DNA of 64,000 nucleotides from Inia geoffrensis (taxonomy: Eukaryota > Chordata > Mammalia > Artiodactyla > Iniidae): positions 558,001 through 622,000 of the forward strand of contig JAZAQT010000229.1 in NCBI GenBank assembly GCA_036417435.1. The letters are read 5' to 3'. The notes beneath the pieces are model-generated. The model did not search any database and was not told where the DNA came from. It saw only the letters and a list, made by a program, of their open reading frames with translations. A program made the position numbers and the translations under genes. Positions 24,285-38,162 of the stretch are shown in pieces; the first letter of the stretch is position 1; each line of letters opens with the position of its first letter.

Positions 24285-26018
24285 TCTTAAATAAGTCCTT
24301 CAGGGTTTGTGAGGAATCTTGGATTTACCACCTCTACATCCACAGCCGTGGGAGAGATAAGGCTGGACACTGGGGCTTATACTATTGGTGAGGGAATGCA
24401 GACCCTTTGAGGTAATGGTGCATGGTTCCCATTGCACGGGTCCCAAGTCTCCACGTTTAAGAGATTTATCCTTCAGCTAAAATATGCATGGAAAACCCAG
24501 AATATGGTGCACGAAGTGACCAGGCAAAATTTTAAAACTCATCGCCATTTTCGCCCCCTGGTACTCGAGTTCGCCCTTCCAGATGCGATATTAACATTCT
24601 CCCCACTTGGAGAGTCAGTGCCTTTGACCTCTTGTTTGGCACAGTTTGCAATTTCTGTGGAAGATGAACAGGAATAAGGAGAACCAATGAGCGGCTAACT
24701 CGATGTGTTTGGACGGGCACATTGAACTCTGATTTCCCTACAGGAAGAAGAATTCACCAAAGGCTCAGCGGGCCATGCCGGAACGAGATTAGGGCCTGAA
24801 GCAATTCTTCAGGTTTGCGGTCAGCTCACAAGAAAGCGAGTTGAGAAAAGGAGATTTTTGGCACTGTAACTCACAATCCTGCAGAGTTCCAAATGACCTC
24901 TATCATCCAAAAATTTATTGAAGGAAGGCTGTGAAGAGGACTTCAACCCGACGCAGAATTGCAGAAAACAGATATCAGGGGGTAGATAAGAATTGCTCTG
25001 AGAGCGTAGGAAAAGAGGCAGCAGTTCGACAGTGATGCACTTGGCCAAAAAGGGCGTATGCGTTGTTTCCTGAATATATTCAGGAAAAAACGCATACGCC
25101 CTTTTTGGCCAACCAAGCAAGCCTGCAATGGAAATCCGCATTACAAGGAAGTCTCATTTCCCACCGATCCAAAGAGCCGTCCGAAAAAATTGTAAAATCC
25201 AGAGAGGCAGGACAGGCCATGGAGAACCGGCAGCCTTGTTATGCTGATGGACTGGATGTAAACTGCCAACAGCCACTCTGGAGAAGTGGATGGTGTTTCC
25301 TGGAACAAAGAGAAAAACAAGCTAGAGAGCCTAGGGCACTTCCACTTATGGTGCTATAGATTCGGAAAATTTAAATGAAAAAGACACAGCCACACCAAAG
25401 TTTGGGGCTGCTCTGTGTGCGGGATCCTTGACTATGGTACAACTTTAATAGCCCAGAAAGAGAAAAATGGATATAGAAGTTGTGGTACATCCCTACAATG
25501 GAATATCACTCAACAATGAAATCAATGGCAACAGACCAGTAGCAGCATAATGAGAGGATTTAGTTATGATGATTCTAAGTGAAATAAGTCACACAGAAAA
25601 AGAAACATCATAAGATATCACTAATACCGGGAATGTAAACACGGCTACGCGTGAGCTGCATTTCAAAACAAAACAGAGTCTCACATTTACAAAAGAAACT
25701 TAGGCTTGCTTAAGGGTAAAGGAGAGTGGGGAGGCTGCATAAAACCAGAGGTTGACATTAGGACAGATACCATTCCATAAGCCAAATATTTATTAGACAA
25801 TACCTACTCCTCGCTCAACCATATGGACTCAACGCCCCGTATTCAAAACCTAGGAATATACCTGACTATCAAGAAAATTAAAACCCATACATTTATAGGT
25901 CTCCATAAGAAAATCATTTGTGTACAGCACCTTACACACAGCAGTGTCAATAAGCTAAATCCCCTTATAAAAATAAATTGGAAAAACAAAACACAAGGAA
26001 TGTGAAATAGAGAGAAAT
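24285..26018 (+). repeat. Satellite monomer 15 (alpha)
   Basis: Length 1,734 bp (one T missing in GACACTGGGGCT). Palindrome 25,041-25,112 with one mismatch (GCGTTGTTTCC). L1 part 25,105-25,998, with CGTGAGCTGCATTTC and CCAAATATTTATT variants. Confidence 0.95.
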
Positions 26019-27753
26019 TCTTAAATAAGTCCTTCAGGGCTTGTGAGGAATCTTGGATTTACCACCTCTACATCCACAGCTGGGGGAGAGATAAGGCTGG
26101 ATACTTGGGCCTGATAGTATTGGTGAGGGAATGCAGACCATTTGAGGTAATGGTGCATGGTTCCCATTCCACGGGTCCCAAATCTCCACGTTTAAGTGAT
26201 TTATCCTTCAGCTAAAATATGCATGGAAAACCCAGAATATGGTCCACGAAGTGATCAGGCATAATTTCTAAAACTCATCGCCATTTTCGCCCCTGATACT
26301 CGAGTTCGCCGTTCCAGATGCGATATTAACATTCTCCCCACTTGGAGAGTCAGTGCCTTTGACCTCTTGTTTGGCACAGTTTGCAATTTCTGTGGAAGAT
26401 GAACAGGAATAAGGAGAACCAATGAGCGGCTAAATCGATGTGTTTGGACGGGCACATTGAACTTTGATTTCCCTACAGGAAGAAGAATTCACCAAAGGCT
26501 CAGCGGGCCATGCCGGAACGAGATTAGGGCCTGAAGCAATTCTTCGGGTTTTCGGTCAGCTCACAAGAAAGCGAGTTGAGAAAAGGAGATCTTTGGCACT
26601 GTAGCTCACAATCCTGCAGAGTTCCAAATGACCCCTATCATCCAAAAATTTATTGAAGGAAGGCTGTGAAGAGGACTTGAACGCGACGCAGAATTGCAGA
26701 AAACAGATATCAGGGGGTAGATAAGAATTGCTCTGAAAGCGTAGGAAAAGAGGCAGCAGTTCGACAGTGATGCACTTGGCCAAAAAGGGCGTATGCGTTT
26801 TTTCCTGAATATATTCAGGAAAAAAGGCATACGCCCTTTTTGGCCAACCAAGCAAGCCTGCAATGGAAATCCGCACTACAAGGAAGTCTCACTTCCCACG
26901 GATCCAAAGGGCCGTCCGAAAAAAGTGTAAAATCCAGAGAGGCAGGACAGGCCATGGAGAACCGGCAGCCTTGTTATGCTGATGGGCGGGATGTAAATTG
27001 CCAACAGCCACTCTGGAGAAGTGGATGGTGTTTCCTGGAACAAAGAAAAAAACAAGCTAGAGAGCCTAGGGCACTTCCACTTATGGTGCTATAGATTCGG
27101 AAAATTTAAATGAAAAAGACACAGCCACACCAAAGTTTGGGGCTGCTCTGTGTACGGGATCCTTGACTATGGTACAACTTTAATAGTCCAGAAAGAGAAA
27201 AATGGATATAGAAGTTGTGGTACATCCCTACAATGGAATATCACTCAACAATGAAATCCATGGCAACACACCAGTAGCAGCATAATGACAGGATTTAGTT
27301 ATGATGATTCTAAGTGAAATAAGTCACAAAGAAAAAGAAACATCATAAGATATCACTAATACCGGGAATGTAAACACGGCTACGTGTGAACTGCATTACA
27401 AAACACAACAGAGTCTCACATTTACAAAAGAAACTTATGCTTGCTTAAGGGGAAAGGAGAGTGGGGAGGCTGCATAAAACCAGAGGTTCACATTAGGACA
27501 GATACCATTCCATAAGCCAAATATATATTAGACAAGACCTACTCATTGCTCAACCAAATGGACTCAACACCCCGTATTCAAAACCTTGGAATATGGCTGA
27601 CTATGAAGAAAATTAAAACCCATACATTTATGGGTCTCCATAAGAAAATCATTTGTGTACACCACCATACACACAGCAGTGTAAATAAGCTAAATCCTCT
27701 TATAAAAATTAATTTGAAAAAGAAAACACAAGATATGTCAAATAGAGAGAAAT
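26019..27753 (+). repeat. Satellite monomer 16 (beta, chimeric tail)
   Basis: Length 1,735 bp. Palindrome 26,776-26,847 with one mismatch. L1 part 26,840-27,733; its tail changes to the monomer-12 type between 27,666 and 27,682. Confidence 0.95.
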
Positions 27754-29488
27754 TCTTAAATAAGTCCTTCAGGGCTTGTGAGGAATCTTGGATTTACCAC
27801 CTCTACATCCACAGCTGTGGGAGAGATAAGGCTGGACACTTGGGGCTGATACTATTGGTGAGGGAATGCAGACCCTTTGAGGTAATGGTGCATGGTTCCC
27901 ATTGCACGGGTCCCAAATCTCCACGTTTAAGGGATTTATCCTTCAGCTAAAATATGCATGGAAAACCCAGAATATGGTCCACGAAATGACCAGGCAAAAT
28001 TTTAAAACTCATCGCCATTTTCGCCCACTGGTACTCGAGTTCGCCGTTCCAGATGCGATATTAACATTCTCCCCACTTGGAGAGTCAGTGCCTTTGACCT
28101 CTTGTTTGGCACAGTTTGCATTTTCTGTGGAAGATGAACAGGAATAAGGAGAACGAATGAGCAGCTAACTCCATGTGTTTGGACGGGCACATTGAACTCT
28201 GATTTCCCTACAGGAAGAAGAATTCACCAAAGGCTCAGCGAGCCATGCCGGAACGAGTTTAGGGACTGAAGCAATTCTTCGGGTTTGCGTTCAGCTCACA
28301 AAAAAGCGAGTTGAGAAAAGGAGATTTTTGGCACTGTAACTCACAATCCTGCAGAGTTCCAAATGACCCCTATCATTCAAAAATTTATTGAAGGAAGGCT
28401 GTGAAGAGGACTTGAACGCGACGCAGAATTGCAGAAAACAGATATCAGGGGGTAGATAAGAATTGCTCTGAAAGCGTAGGAAAAGAGGCAGCAGTTCGAC
28501 AGTGATGCACTTGGCCAAAAAGGGCGTATGCGTTTTTTCCTGAATATATTCAGGAAAAAACGCATACGCCCTTTTTGGCCAATCAAGCAAGCCTGAAATG
28601 GAAATCCGCACTACAAGGAAGTCTCAATTCCCACCGATCCAAAGGGCCCTCCGAAAAAAGTGTAAAATCCAGAGAGGCAGGACAGGCCGTGGAGAACCGG
28701 CAGCCTTGTTATGCTGATGGGCGGCATGTAAATTGCCAACAGCCACTCTGGAGAAGTGGATGGTGTTTCCTGGAACAAAGAAAAAAACAAGCTAGAGAGC
28801 CTAGGGCACTTCCACTTATGGTGCTATAGATTCGGAAAATTTAAATGAAAAAGACACAGCCACACCAAAGTTTGGGGCTGCTCTGTGTACGGGATCCTTG
28901 ACTATGGTACAACTTTAATAGCCCAGAAAGAGAAAAATGCATATAGAAGTTGTGGTACATCCCTACAATGGAATATCACTCAACAATGAAATCAATGGCA
29001 ACAGACCAGTAGCAGCATAATGACAGGATTTAGTTATGATGATTCTAAGTGAAATAATTCACACAGAAAAAGAAACATCATAAGATATCACTAATACAGG
29101 GAATGTAAACACGGCTACGTGTGAACTGCATTACAAAACACAACAGAGTCTCACATTTACAAAAGAAACTTATGCTTGCTTAAGGGGAAAGGAGAGTGGG
29201 GAGGCTGCATAAAACCAGAGGTTCACATTAGGACAGATACCATTCCATAAGCCAAATATATATTAGACAAGACCTACTCCTTGCTCAACCAAATGGACTC
29301 AACACCCCGTATTCATAACCTTGGAATATGCCTGACTATGAAGAAAATTAAAACCCATACATTTATAGGTCTCCATAAGAAAATCATTTGTGTACAGCAC
29401 CATACACACAGCAGTGTCAATAAGCTAAATCCCCTTATAAAAATAAATTTGAAAAACAAAACACAAGGACTGTGAAATAGAGAGAAAT
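27754..29488 (+). repeat. Satellite monomer 17 (alpha)
   Basis: Length 1,735 bp. Palindrome 28,511-28,582, perfect. L1 part 28,575-29,468. Tetramer counterpart of monomer 13. Confidence 0.95.
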
Positions 29489-31223
29489 TCTTAAATAAGT
29501 CCTTCAGGGCTTGTGAGGAATCTTGGATTTACCACCTCTACATCCACAGCTGGGGGAGAGATAAGGCTGGACACTTGGGGCTGATAGTATTGGTGAGGGA
29601 ATGCAGACCCTTTGAGGTAATGGTGCATGGTTCCCATTCCACGGGTCCCAAATCTCCACGTTTAAGGGATTTATCCTTCAGCTAAAATATGCATGGAAAA
29701 CCCAGAATATGGTCCACGAAGTGATCAGGCATAATTTCTAAAACTCATCGCCATTTTCGCCCCTGATACTCGAGTTCGCCGTTCCAGATGCGAGATTAAC
29801 ATTCTCCCCACTTGGAGAGTCAGTGCCTTTGACCTCTTGTTTGGCACAGTTTGCAATTTCTGTGGAAGATGAACAGGAATAAGGAGAACCAATGAGCGGC
29901 TAACTCGATGTGTTTGGACGGGCACATTGAAGTTTGATTTCCCTACAGGAAGAAGAATTCACCAAAGGCTCAGCGGGCCATGCCGGAACGAGATTAGGGC
30001 CTGAAGCAATTCTTTGGGTTTTCGGTCAGCTCACAAGAAAGCGAGTTGAGAAAAGGAGATCTTTGGCACTGTAGCTCACAATCCTGCAGAGTTCCAAATG
30101 ACCCCTATCATCCAAAAATTTATTGAAGGAAGGCTGTGAAGAGGACTTGAACGCGACGCAGAATTGCAGAAAACAGATATCAGGGGGTAGATAAGAATTG
30201 CTCTGAAAGCGTAGGAAAAGAGGCAGCAGTTCGACAGTGATGCACTTGGCCAAAAAGGGCGTATGCGTTTTTTCCTGAATATATTCAGGAAAAAAGGCAT
30301 ACGCCCTTTTTGGCCAACCAAGCAAGCCTGCAATGGAAATCCGCACTACAAGGAAGTCTCACTTCCCACGGATCCAAAGGGCCGTCCGAAAAAAGTGTAA
30401 AATCCAGAGAGGCAGGACAGGCCATGGAGAACCGGCAGCCTTGTTATGCTGATGGGCGGGATGTAAATTGCCAACAGCCACTCTGGAGAAGTGGATGGTG
30501 TTTCCTGGAACAAAGAAAAAAACAAGCTAGAGAGCCTAGGGCACTTCCACTTATGGTGCTATAGATTCGGTAAATTTAAATGAAAAAGACACAGCCACAC
30601 CAAAGTTTGGGGCTGCTCTGTGTACGGGATCCTTGACTATGGTACAACTTTAATAGTCCAGAAAGAGAAAAATGGATATAGAAGTTGTGGTACATCCCTA
30701 CAATGGAATATCACTCAACAATGAAATCCATGGCAACACACCAGTAGCAGCATAATGACAGGATTTAGTTATGATGATTCTAAGTGAAATAAGTCACACA
30801 GAAAAAGAAACATCATAAGATATCACTAATACCGGGAATGTAAACACGGCTACGTGTGAACTGCATTACAAAACACAACAGAGTCTCACATTTACAAAAG
30901 AAACTTATGCTTGCTTAAGGGGAAAGGAGAGTGGGGAGGCTGCATAAAACCAGAGGTTCACATTAGGACAGATACCATTCCATAAGCCAAATATATATTA
31001 GACAAGACCTACTCATTGCTCAACCAAATGGACTCAACACCCCGTATTCAAAACCTTGGAATATGGCTGACTATGAAGAAAATTAAAACCCATACATTTA
31101 TGGGTCTCCATAAGAAAATCATTTGTGTACACCACCATACACACAGCAGTGTCAATAAGCTAAATCCCCTTATAAAAATAAATTTGAAAAACAAAACACA
31201 AGGAATGTTAAATAGAGAGAAAT
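29489..31223 (+). repeat. Satellite monomer 18 (beta)
   Basis: Length 1,735 bp. Palindrome 30,246-30,317 with one mismatch. L1 part 30,310-31,203. Counterpart of monomer 14. Confidence 0.95.
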
Positions 31224-32957
31224 TCTTAAATAAGTCCTTCAGGGTTTGTGAGGAATCTTGGATTTACCACCTCTACATCCACAGCCGTGGGAGAGATAAG
31301 GCTGGACACTGGGGCTTATACTATTGGTGAGGGAATGCAGACCCTTTGAGGTAATGGTGCATGGTTCCCATTGCACGGGTCCCAAGTCTCCACGTTTAAG
31401 AGATTTATCCTTCAGCTAAAATATGCATGGAAAACCCAGAATATGGTGCACGAAGTGACCAGGCAAAATTTTAAAACTCATCGCCATTTTCGCCCCCTGG
31501 TACTCGAGTTCGCCCTTCCAGATGCGATATTAACATTCTCCCCACTTGGAGAGTCAGTGCCTTTGACCTCTTGTTTGGCACAGTTTGCAATTTCTGTGGA
31601 AGATGAACAGGAATAAGGAGAACCAATGAGCGGCTAACTCGATGTGTTTGGACGGGCACATTGAACTCTGATTTCCCTACAGGAAGAAGAATTCACCAAA
31701 GGCTCAGCGGGCCATGCCGGAACGAGATTAGGGCCTGAAGCAATTCTTCAGGTTTGCGGTCAGCTCACAAGAAAGCGAGTTGAGAAAAGGAGATTTTTGG
31801 CACTGTAACTCACAATCCTGCAGAGTTCCAAATGACCTCTATCATCCAAAAATTTATTGAAGGAAGGCTGTGAAGAGGACTTCAACCCGACGCAGAATTG
31901 CAGAAAACAGATATCAGGGGGTAGATAAGAATTGCTCTGAGAGCGTAGGAAAAGAGGCAGCAGTTCGACAGTGATGCACTTGGCCAAAAAGGGCGTATGC
32001 GTTGTTTCCTGAATATATTCAGGAAAAAACGCATACGCCCTTTTTGGCCAACCAAGCAAGCCTGCAATGGAAATCCGCATTACAAGGAAGTCTCATTTCC
32101 CACCGATCCAAAGAGCCGTCCGAAAAAATTGTAAAATCCAGAGAGGCAGGACAGGCCATGGAGAACCGGCAGCCTTGTTATGCTGATGGACTGGATGTAA
32201 ACTGCCAACAGCCACTCTGGAGAAGTGGATGGTGTTTCCTGGAACAAAGAGAAAAACAAGCTAGAGAGCCTAGGGCACTTCCACTTATGGTGCTATAGAT
32301 TCGGAAAATTTAAATGAAAAAGACACAGCCACACCAAAGTTTGGGGCTGCTCTGTGTGCGGGATCCTTGACTATGGTACAACTTTAATAGCCCAGAAAGA
32401 GAAAAATGGATATAGAAGTTGTGGTACATCCCTACAATGGAATATCACTCAACAATGAAATCAATGGCAACAGACCAGTAGCAGCATAATGAGAGGATTT
32501 AGTTATGATGATTCTAAGTGAAATAAGTCACACAGAAAAAGAAACATCATAAGATATCACTAATACCGGGAATGTAAACACGGCTACGCGTGAGCTGCAT
32601 TTCAAAACAAAACAGAGTCTCACATTTACAAAAGAAACTTAGGCTTGCTTAAGGGTAAAGGAGAGTGGGGAGGCTGCATAAAACCAGAGGTTGACATTAG
32701 GACAGATACCATTCCATAAGCCAAATATTTATTAGACAATACCTACTCCTCGCTCAACCATATGGACTCAACGCCCCGTATTCAAAACCTAGGAATATAC
32801 CTGACTATCAAGAAAATTAAAACCCATACATTTATAGGTCTCCATAAGAAAATCATTTGTGTACAGCACCTTACACACAGCAGTGTCAATAAGCTAAATC
32901 CCCTTATAAAAATAAATTGGAAAAACAAAACACAAGGAATGTGAAATAGAGAGAAAT
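31224..32957 (+). repeat. Satellite monomer 19 (alpha)
   Basis: Length 1,734 bp. Palindrome 31,980-32,051 with one mismatch. L1 part 32,044-32,937. Counterpart of monomer 15. Confidence 0.95.
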
Positions 32958-34692
32958 TCTTAAATAAGTCCTTCAGGGCTTGTGAGGAATCTTGGATTTA
33001 CCACCTCTACATCCACAGCTGGGGGAGAGATAAGGCTGGATACTTGGGCCTGATAGTATTGGTGAGGGAATGCAGACCATTTGAGGTAATGGTGCATGGT
33101 TCCCATTCCACGGGTCCCAAATCTCCACGTTTAAGTGATTTATCCTTCAGCTAAAATATGCATGGAAAACCCAGAATATGGTCCACGAAGTGATCAGGCA
33201 TAATTTCTAAAACTCATCGCCATTTTCGCCCCTGATACTCGAGTTCGCCGTTCCAGATGCGATATTAACATTCTCCCCACTTGGAGAGTCAGTGCCTTTG
33301 ACCTCTTGTTTGGCACAGTTTGCAATTTCTGTGGAAGATGAACAGGAATAAGGAGAACCAATGAGCGGCTAAATCGATGTGTTTGGACGGGCACATTGAA
33401 CTTTGATTTCCCTACAGGAAGAAGAATTCACCAAAGGCTCAGCGGGCCATGCCGGAACGAGATTAGGGCCTGAAGCAATTCTTCGGGTTTTCGGTCAGCT
33501 CACAAGAAAGCGAGTTGAGAAAAGGAGATCTTTGGCACTGTAGCTCACAATCCTGCAGAGTTCCAAATGACCCCTATCATCCAAAAATTTATTGAAGGAA
33601 GGCTGTGAAGAGGACTTGAACGCGACGCAGAATTGCAGAAAACAGATATCAGGGGGTAGATAAGAATTGCTCTGAAAGCGTAGGAAAAGAGGCAGCAGTT
33701 CGACAGTGATGCACTTGGCCAAAAAGGGCGTATGCGTTTTTTCCTGAATATATTCAGGAAAAAAGGCATACGCCCTTTTTGGCCAACCAAGCAAGCCTGC
33801 AATGGAAATCCGCACTACAAGGAAGTCTCACTTCCCACGGATCCAAAGGGCCGTCCGAAAAAAGTGTAAAATCCAGAGAGGCAGGACAGGCCGTGGAGAA
33901 CCGGCAGCCTTGTTATGCTGATGGGCGGGATGTAAATTGCCAACAGCCACTCTGGAGAAGTGGATGGTGTTTCCTGGAACAAAGAAAAAAACAAGCTAGA
34001 GAGCCTAGGGCACTTCCACTTATGGTGCTATAGATTCGGAAAATTTAAATGAAAAAGACACAGCCACACCAAAGTTTGGGGCTGCTCTGTGTACGGGATC
34101 CTTGACTATGGTACAACTTTAATAGTCCAGAAAGAGAAAAATGGATATAGAAGTTGTGGTACATCCCTACAATGGAATATCACTCAACAATGAAATCCAT
34201 GGCAACACACCAGTAGCAGCATAATGACAGGATTTAGTTATGATGATTCTAAGTGAAATAAGTCACAAAGAAAAAGAAACATCATAAGATATCACTAATA
34301 CCGGGAATGTAAACACGGCTACGTGTGAACTGCATTACAAAACACAACAGAGTCTCACATTTACAAAAGAAACTTATGCTTGCTTAAGGGGAAAGGAGAG
34401 TGGGGAGGCTGCATAAAACCAGAGGTTCACATTAGGACAGATACCATTCCATAAGCCAAATATATATTAGACAAGACCTACTCATTGCTCAACCAAATGG
34501 ACTCAACACCCCGTATTCAAAACCTTGGAATATGGCTGACTATGAAGAAAATTAAAACCCATACATTTATGGGTCTCCATAAGAAAATCATTTGTGTACA
34601 CCACCATACACACAGCAGTGTCAATAAGTTAAATCCCCTTATAAAAATAAATTTGAAAAACAAAACACAAGGAATGTTAAAAAGAGAGAAAT
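32958..34692 (+). repeat. Satellite monomer 20 (beta)
   Basis: Length 1,735 bp. Palindrome 33,715-33,786 with one mismatch. L1 part 33,779-34,672. Like monomer 16, but its tail does not switch. Confidence 0.95.
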
Positions 34693-36427
34693 TCTTAAAT
34701 AAGTCCTTCAGGGTTTGTGAGGAATCTTGGATTTACCACCTCTACATCCACAGCCGTGGGAGAGATAAGGCTGGACACTGGGGCTGATACTATTGGTGAG
34801 GGAATGCAGACCCTTTGAGGTAATGGTGCATGGTTCCCATTGCACGGGTCCCAAGTCTCCACGTTTAAGAGATTTATCCTTCAGCTAAAATATGCATGGA
34901 AAACCCAGAATATGGTGCACGAAGTGACCAGGCAAAATTTTAAAACTCATCGCCATTTTCGCCCCCTGGTACTCGAGTTCGCCCTTCCAGATGCGATATT
35001 AACATTCTCCCCACTTGGAGAGTCAGTGCCTTTGACCTCTTGTTTGGCACAGTTTGCAATTTCTGTGGAAGATGAACAGGAATAAGGAGAACCAATGAGC
35101 GGCTAACTCGATGTGTTTGGACGGGCACATTGAACTCTGATTTCCCTACAGGAAGAAGAATTCACCAAAGGCTCAGCGGGCCATGCCGGAACGAGATTAG
35201 GGCCTGAAGCAATTATTCAGGTTTGCGGTCAGCTCACAAGAAAGCGAGTTGACAAAAGGAGATTTTTGGCATTGTAACTCACAATCCTGCAGAGTTCCAA
35301 ATGACCTCTATCATCCAAAAATTTATTGAAGGAAGGCTGTGAAGAGGACTTCAACCCGACGCAGAATTGCAGAAAACAGGTATCAGGGGGTAGATAAGAA
35401 TTGCTCTGAGAGCGTAGGAAAAGAGGCAGCAGTTCGACAGTGATGCACTTGGCCAAAAAGGGCGTATGCGTTGTTTCCTGAATATATTCAGGAAAAAACG
35501 CATACGCCCTTTTTGGCCAACCAAGCAAGCCTGCAATGGAAATCCGCATTACAAGGAAGTCTCACTTCCCACCGATCCAAAGAGCCGTCCGAAAAAAATT
35601 GTAAAATCCAGAGAGGCAGGACAGGCCATGGAGAACCGGCAGCCTTGTTATGCTGATGGACTGGATGTAAACTGCCAACAGCCACTCTGGAGAAGTGGAT
35701 GGTGTTTCCTGGAACAAAGAGAAAAACAAGCTAGAGAGCCTAGGGCACTTCCACTTATGGTGCTATAGATTCGGAAAATTTAAATGAAAAAGACACAGCC
35801 ACACCAAAGTTTGGGGCTGCTCTGTGTGCGGGATCCTTGACTATGGTACAACTTTAATAGCCCAGAAAGAGAAAAATGGATATAGAAGTTGTGGTACATC
35901 CCTACAATGGAATATCACTCAACAATGAAATCAATGGCAACAGACCAGTAGCAGCATAATGAGAGGATTTAGTTATGATGATTCTAAGTGAAATAAGTCA
36001 CACAGAAAAAGAAACATCATAAGATATCACTAATACCGGGAATGTAAACACGGCTACGCGTGAGCTGCATTTCAAAACAAAACAGAGTCTCACATTTACA
36101 AAAGAAACTTAGGCTTGCTTAAGGGTAAAGGAGAGTGGGGAGGCTGCATAAAACCAGAGGTTGACATTAGGACAGATACCATTCCATAAGCCAAATATTT
36201 ATTAGACAATACCTACTCCTCGCTCAACCATATGGACTCAACGCCCCGTATTCAAAACCTAGGAATATACCTGACTATCAAGAAAATTAAAACCCATACA
36301 TTTATAGGTCTCCATAAGAAAATCATTTGTGTACAGCACCTTACACACAGCAGTGTCAATAAGCTAAATCCCCTTATAAAAATAAATTGGAAAAACAAAA
36401 CACAAGGAATGTGAAATAGAGAGAAAT
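34693..36427 (+). repeat. Satellite monomer 21 (alpha)
   Basis: Length 1,735 bp. Palindrome 35,449-35,520 with one mismatch. L1 part 35,513-36,407. Like monomer 19, plus one extra A in GAAAAAAATTG that opens a different short frame. Confidence 0.95.
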
Positions 36428-38162
36428 TCTTAAATAAGTCCTTCAGGGCTTGTGAGGAATCTTGGATTTACCACCTCTACATCCACAGCTGGGGGAGAGA
36501 TAAGGCTGGATACTTGGGCCTGATAGTATTGGTGAGGGAATGCAGACCATTTGAGGTAATGGTGCATGGTTCCCATTCCACGGGTCCCAAATCTCCACGT
36601 TTAAGTGATTTATCCTTCAGCTAAAATATGCATGGAAAACCCAGAATATGGTCCACGAAGTGATCAGGCATAATTTCTAAAACTCATCGCCATTTTCGCC
36701 CCTGATACTCGAGTTCGCCGTTCCAGATGCGATATTAACATTCTCCCCACTTGGAGAGTCAGTGCCTTTGACCTCTTGTTTGGCACAGTTTGCAATTTCT
36801 GTGGAAGATGAACAGGAATAAGGAGAACCAATGAGCGGCTAAATCGATGTGTTTGGACGGGCACATTGAACACTGATTTCCCTACAGGAAGAAGAATTCA
36901 CCAAAGGCTCAGCGGGCCATGCCGGAACGAGATTAGGGCCTGAAGCAATTCTTCGGGTTTTCGGTCAGCTCACAAGAAAGCGAGTTGAGAAAAGGAGATC
37001 TTTGGCACTGTAGCTCACAATCCTGCAGAGTTCCAAATGACCCCTATCATCCAAAAATTTATTGAAGGAAGGCTGTGAAGAGGACTTGAACGCGACGCAG
37101 AATTGCAGAAAACAGATATCAGGGGGTAGATAAGAATTGCTCTGAAAGCGTAGGAAAAGAGGCAGCAGTTCGACAGTGATGCACTTGGCCAAAAAGGGCG
37201 TATGCGTTTTTTCCTGAATATATTCAGGAAAAAAGGCATACGCCCTTTTTGGCCAACCAAGCAAGCCTGCAATGGAAATCCGCACTACAAGGAAGTCTCA
37301 CTTCCCACGGATCCAAAGGGCCGTCCGAAAAAAGTGTAAAATCCAGAGAGGCAGGACAGGCCGTGGAGAACCGGCAGCCTTGTTATGCTGATGGGCGGGA
37401 TGTAAATTGCCAACAGCCACTCTGGAGAAGTGGATGGTGTTTCCTGGAACAAAGAAAAAACCAAGCTAGAGAGCCTAGGGCACTTCCACTTATGGTGCTA
37501 TAGATTCGGAAAATTTAAATGAAAAAGACACAGCCACACCAAAGTTTGGGGCTGCTCTGTGTACGGGATCCTTGACTATGGTACAACTTTAATAGCCCAG
37601 AAAGAGAAAAATGGATATAGAAGTTGTGGTACATCCCTACAATGGAATATCACTCAACAATGAAATCCATGGCAACACACCAGTAGCAGCATAATGACAG
37701 GATTTAGTTATGATGATTCTAAGTGAAATAAGTCACACAGAAAAAGAAACATCATAAGATATCACTAATACCGGGAATGTACACACGGCTACGCGTGAGC
37801 TGCATTTCAAAACAAAACAGAGTCTCACATTTACAAAAGAAACTTAGGCTTGCTTAAGGGTAAAGGAGAGTGGGGAGGCTGCATAAAACCAGAGGTTGAC
37901 ATTAGGACAGATACCATTCCATAAGCCAAATATTTATTAGACAATACCTACTCCTCGCTCAACCATATGGACTCAACGCCCCGTATTCAAAACCTAGGAA
38001 TATACCTGACTATCAAGAAAATTAAAACCCATACATTTATAGGTCTCCATAAGAAAATCATTTGTGTACAGCACCATACACACAGCAGTGTCAATAAGCT
38101 AAATCCCCTTATAAAAATAAATTTGAAAAACAAAACACAAGGAATGTGAAATAGAGAGAAAT
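36428..38162 (+). repeat. Satellite monomer 22 (beta, chimeric L1 part)
   Basis: Length 1,735 bp. Palindrome 37,185-37,256 with one mismatch. L1 part 37,249-38,142, changing from monomer-20 to monomer-21 type between 37,699 and 37,793. Confidence 0.95.

Larger units (their letters stand above)
20728..27666 (+). repeat. Block C tetramer, copy 1 (6,939 bp, alpha-beta-alpha-beta)
   Basis: The four-monomer unit, essentially monomers 13-16, recurs 6,939 bp downstream with its private variants: TCAATTCCCACC, GGGCCCTCCG, GGCGGCATG, a GATCTTTGG variant and CGTGAGCTGCATTTC. The left limit is set by the diagnostic base at 20,744, whose counterpart lies at 27,683. Confidence 0.9.
27667..34605 (+). repeat. 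Block C tetramer, copy 2 (6,939 bp)
   Basis: Monomers 17-20 repeat monomers 13-16 almost base for base. The left boundary is a sharp chimeric junction at 27,666-27,682. At the right end the array continues into a further alpha-beta pair (monomers 21-22) and not into a third tetramer. Confidence 0.9.
34693..38162 (+). repeat. Block C extra alpha-beta dimer
   Basis: Monomers 21-22 resemble monomers 19-20 and 15-16 (shared TTCAACCCGACG, TGCGTTGTTTCC, ACCATTTGAGG). This is a dimer-scale duplication beside the tetramers. Monomer 22 switches variant inside its L1 part (37,699-37,793). Confidence 0.82.
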
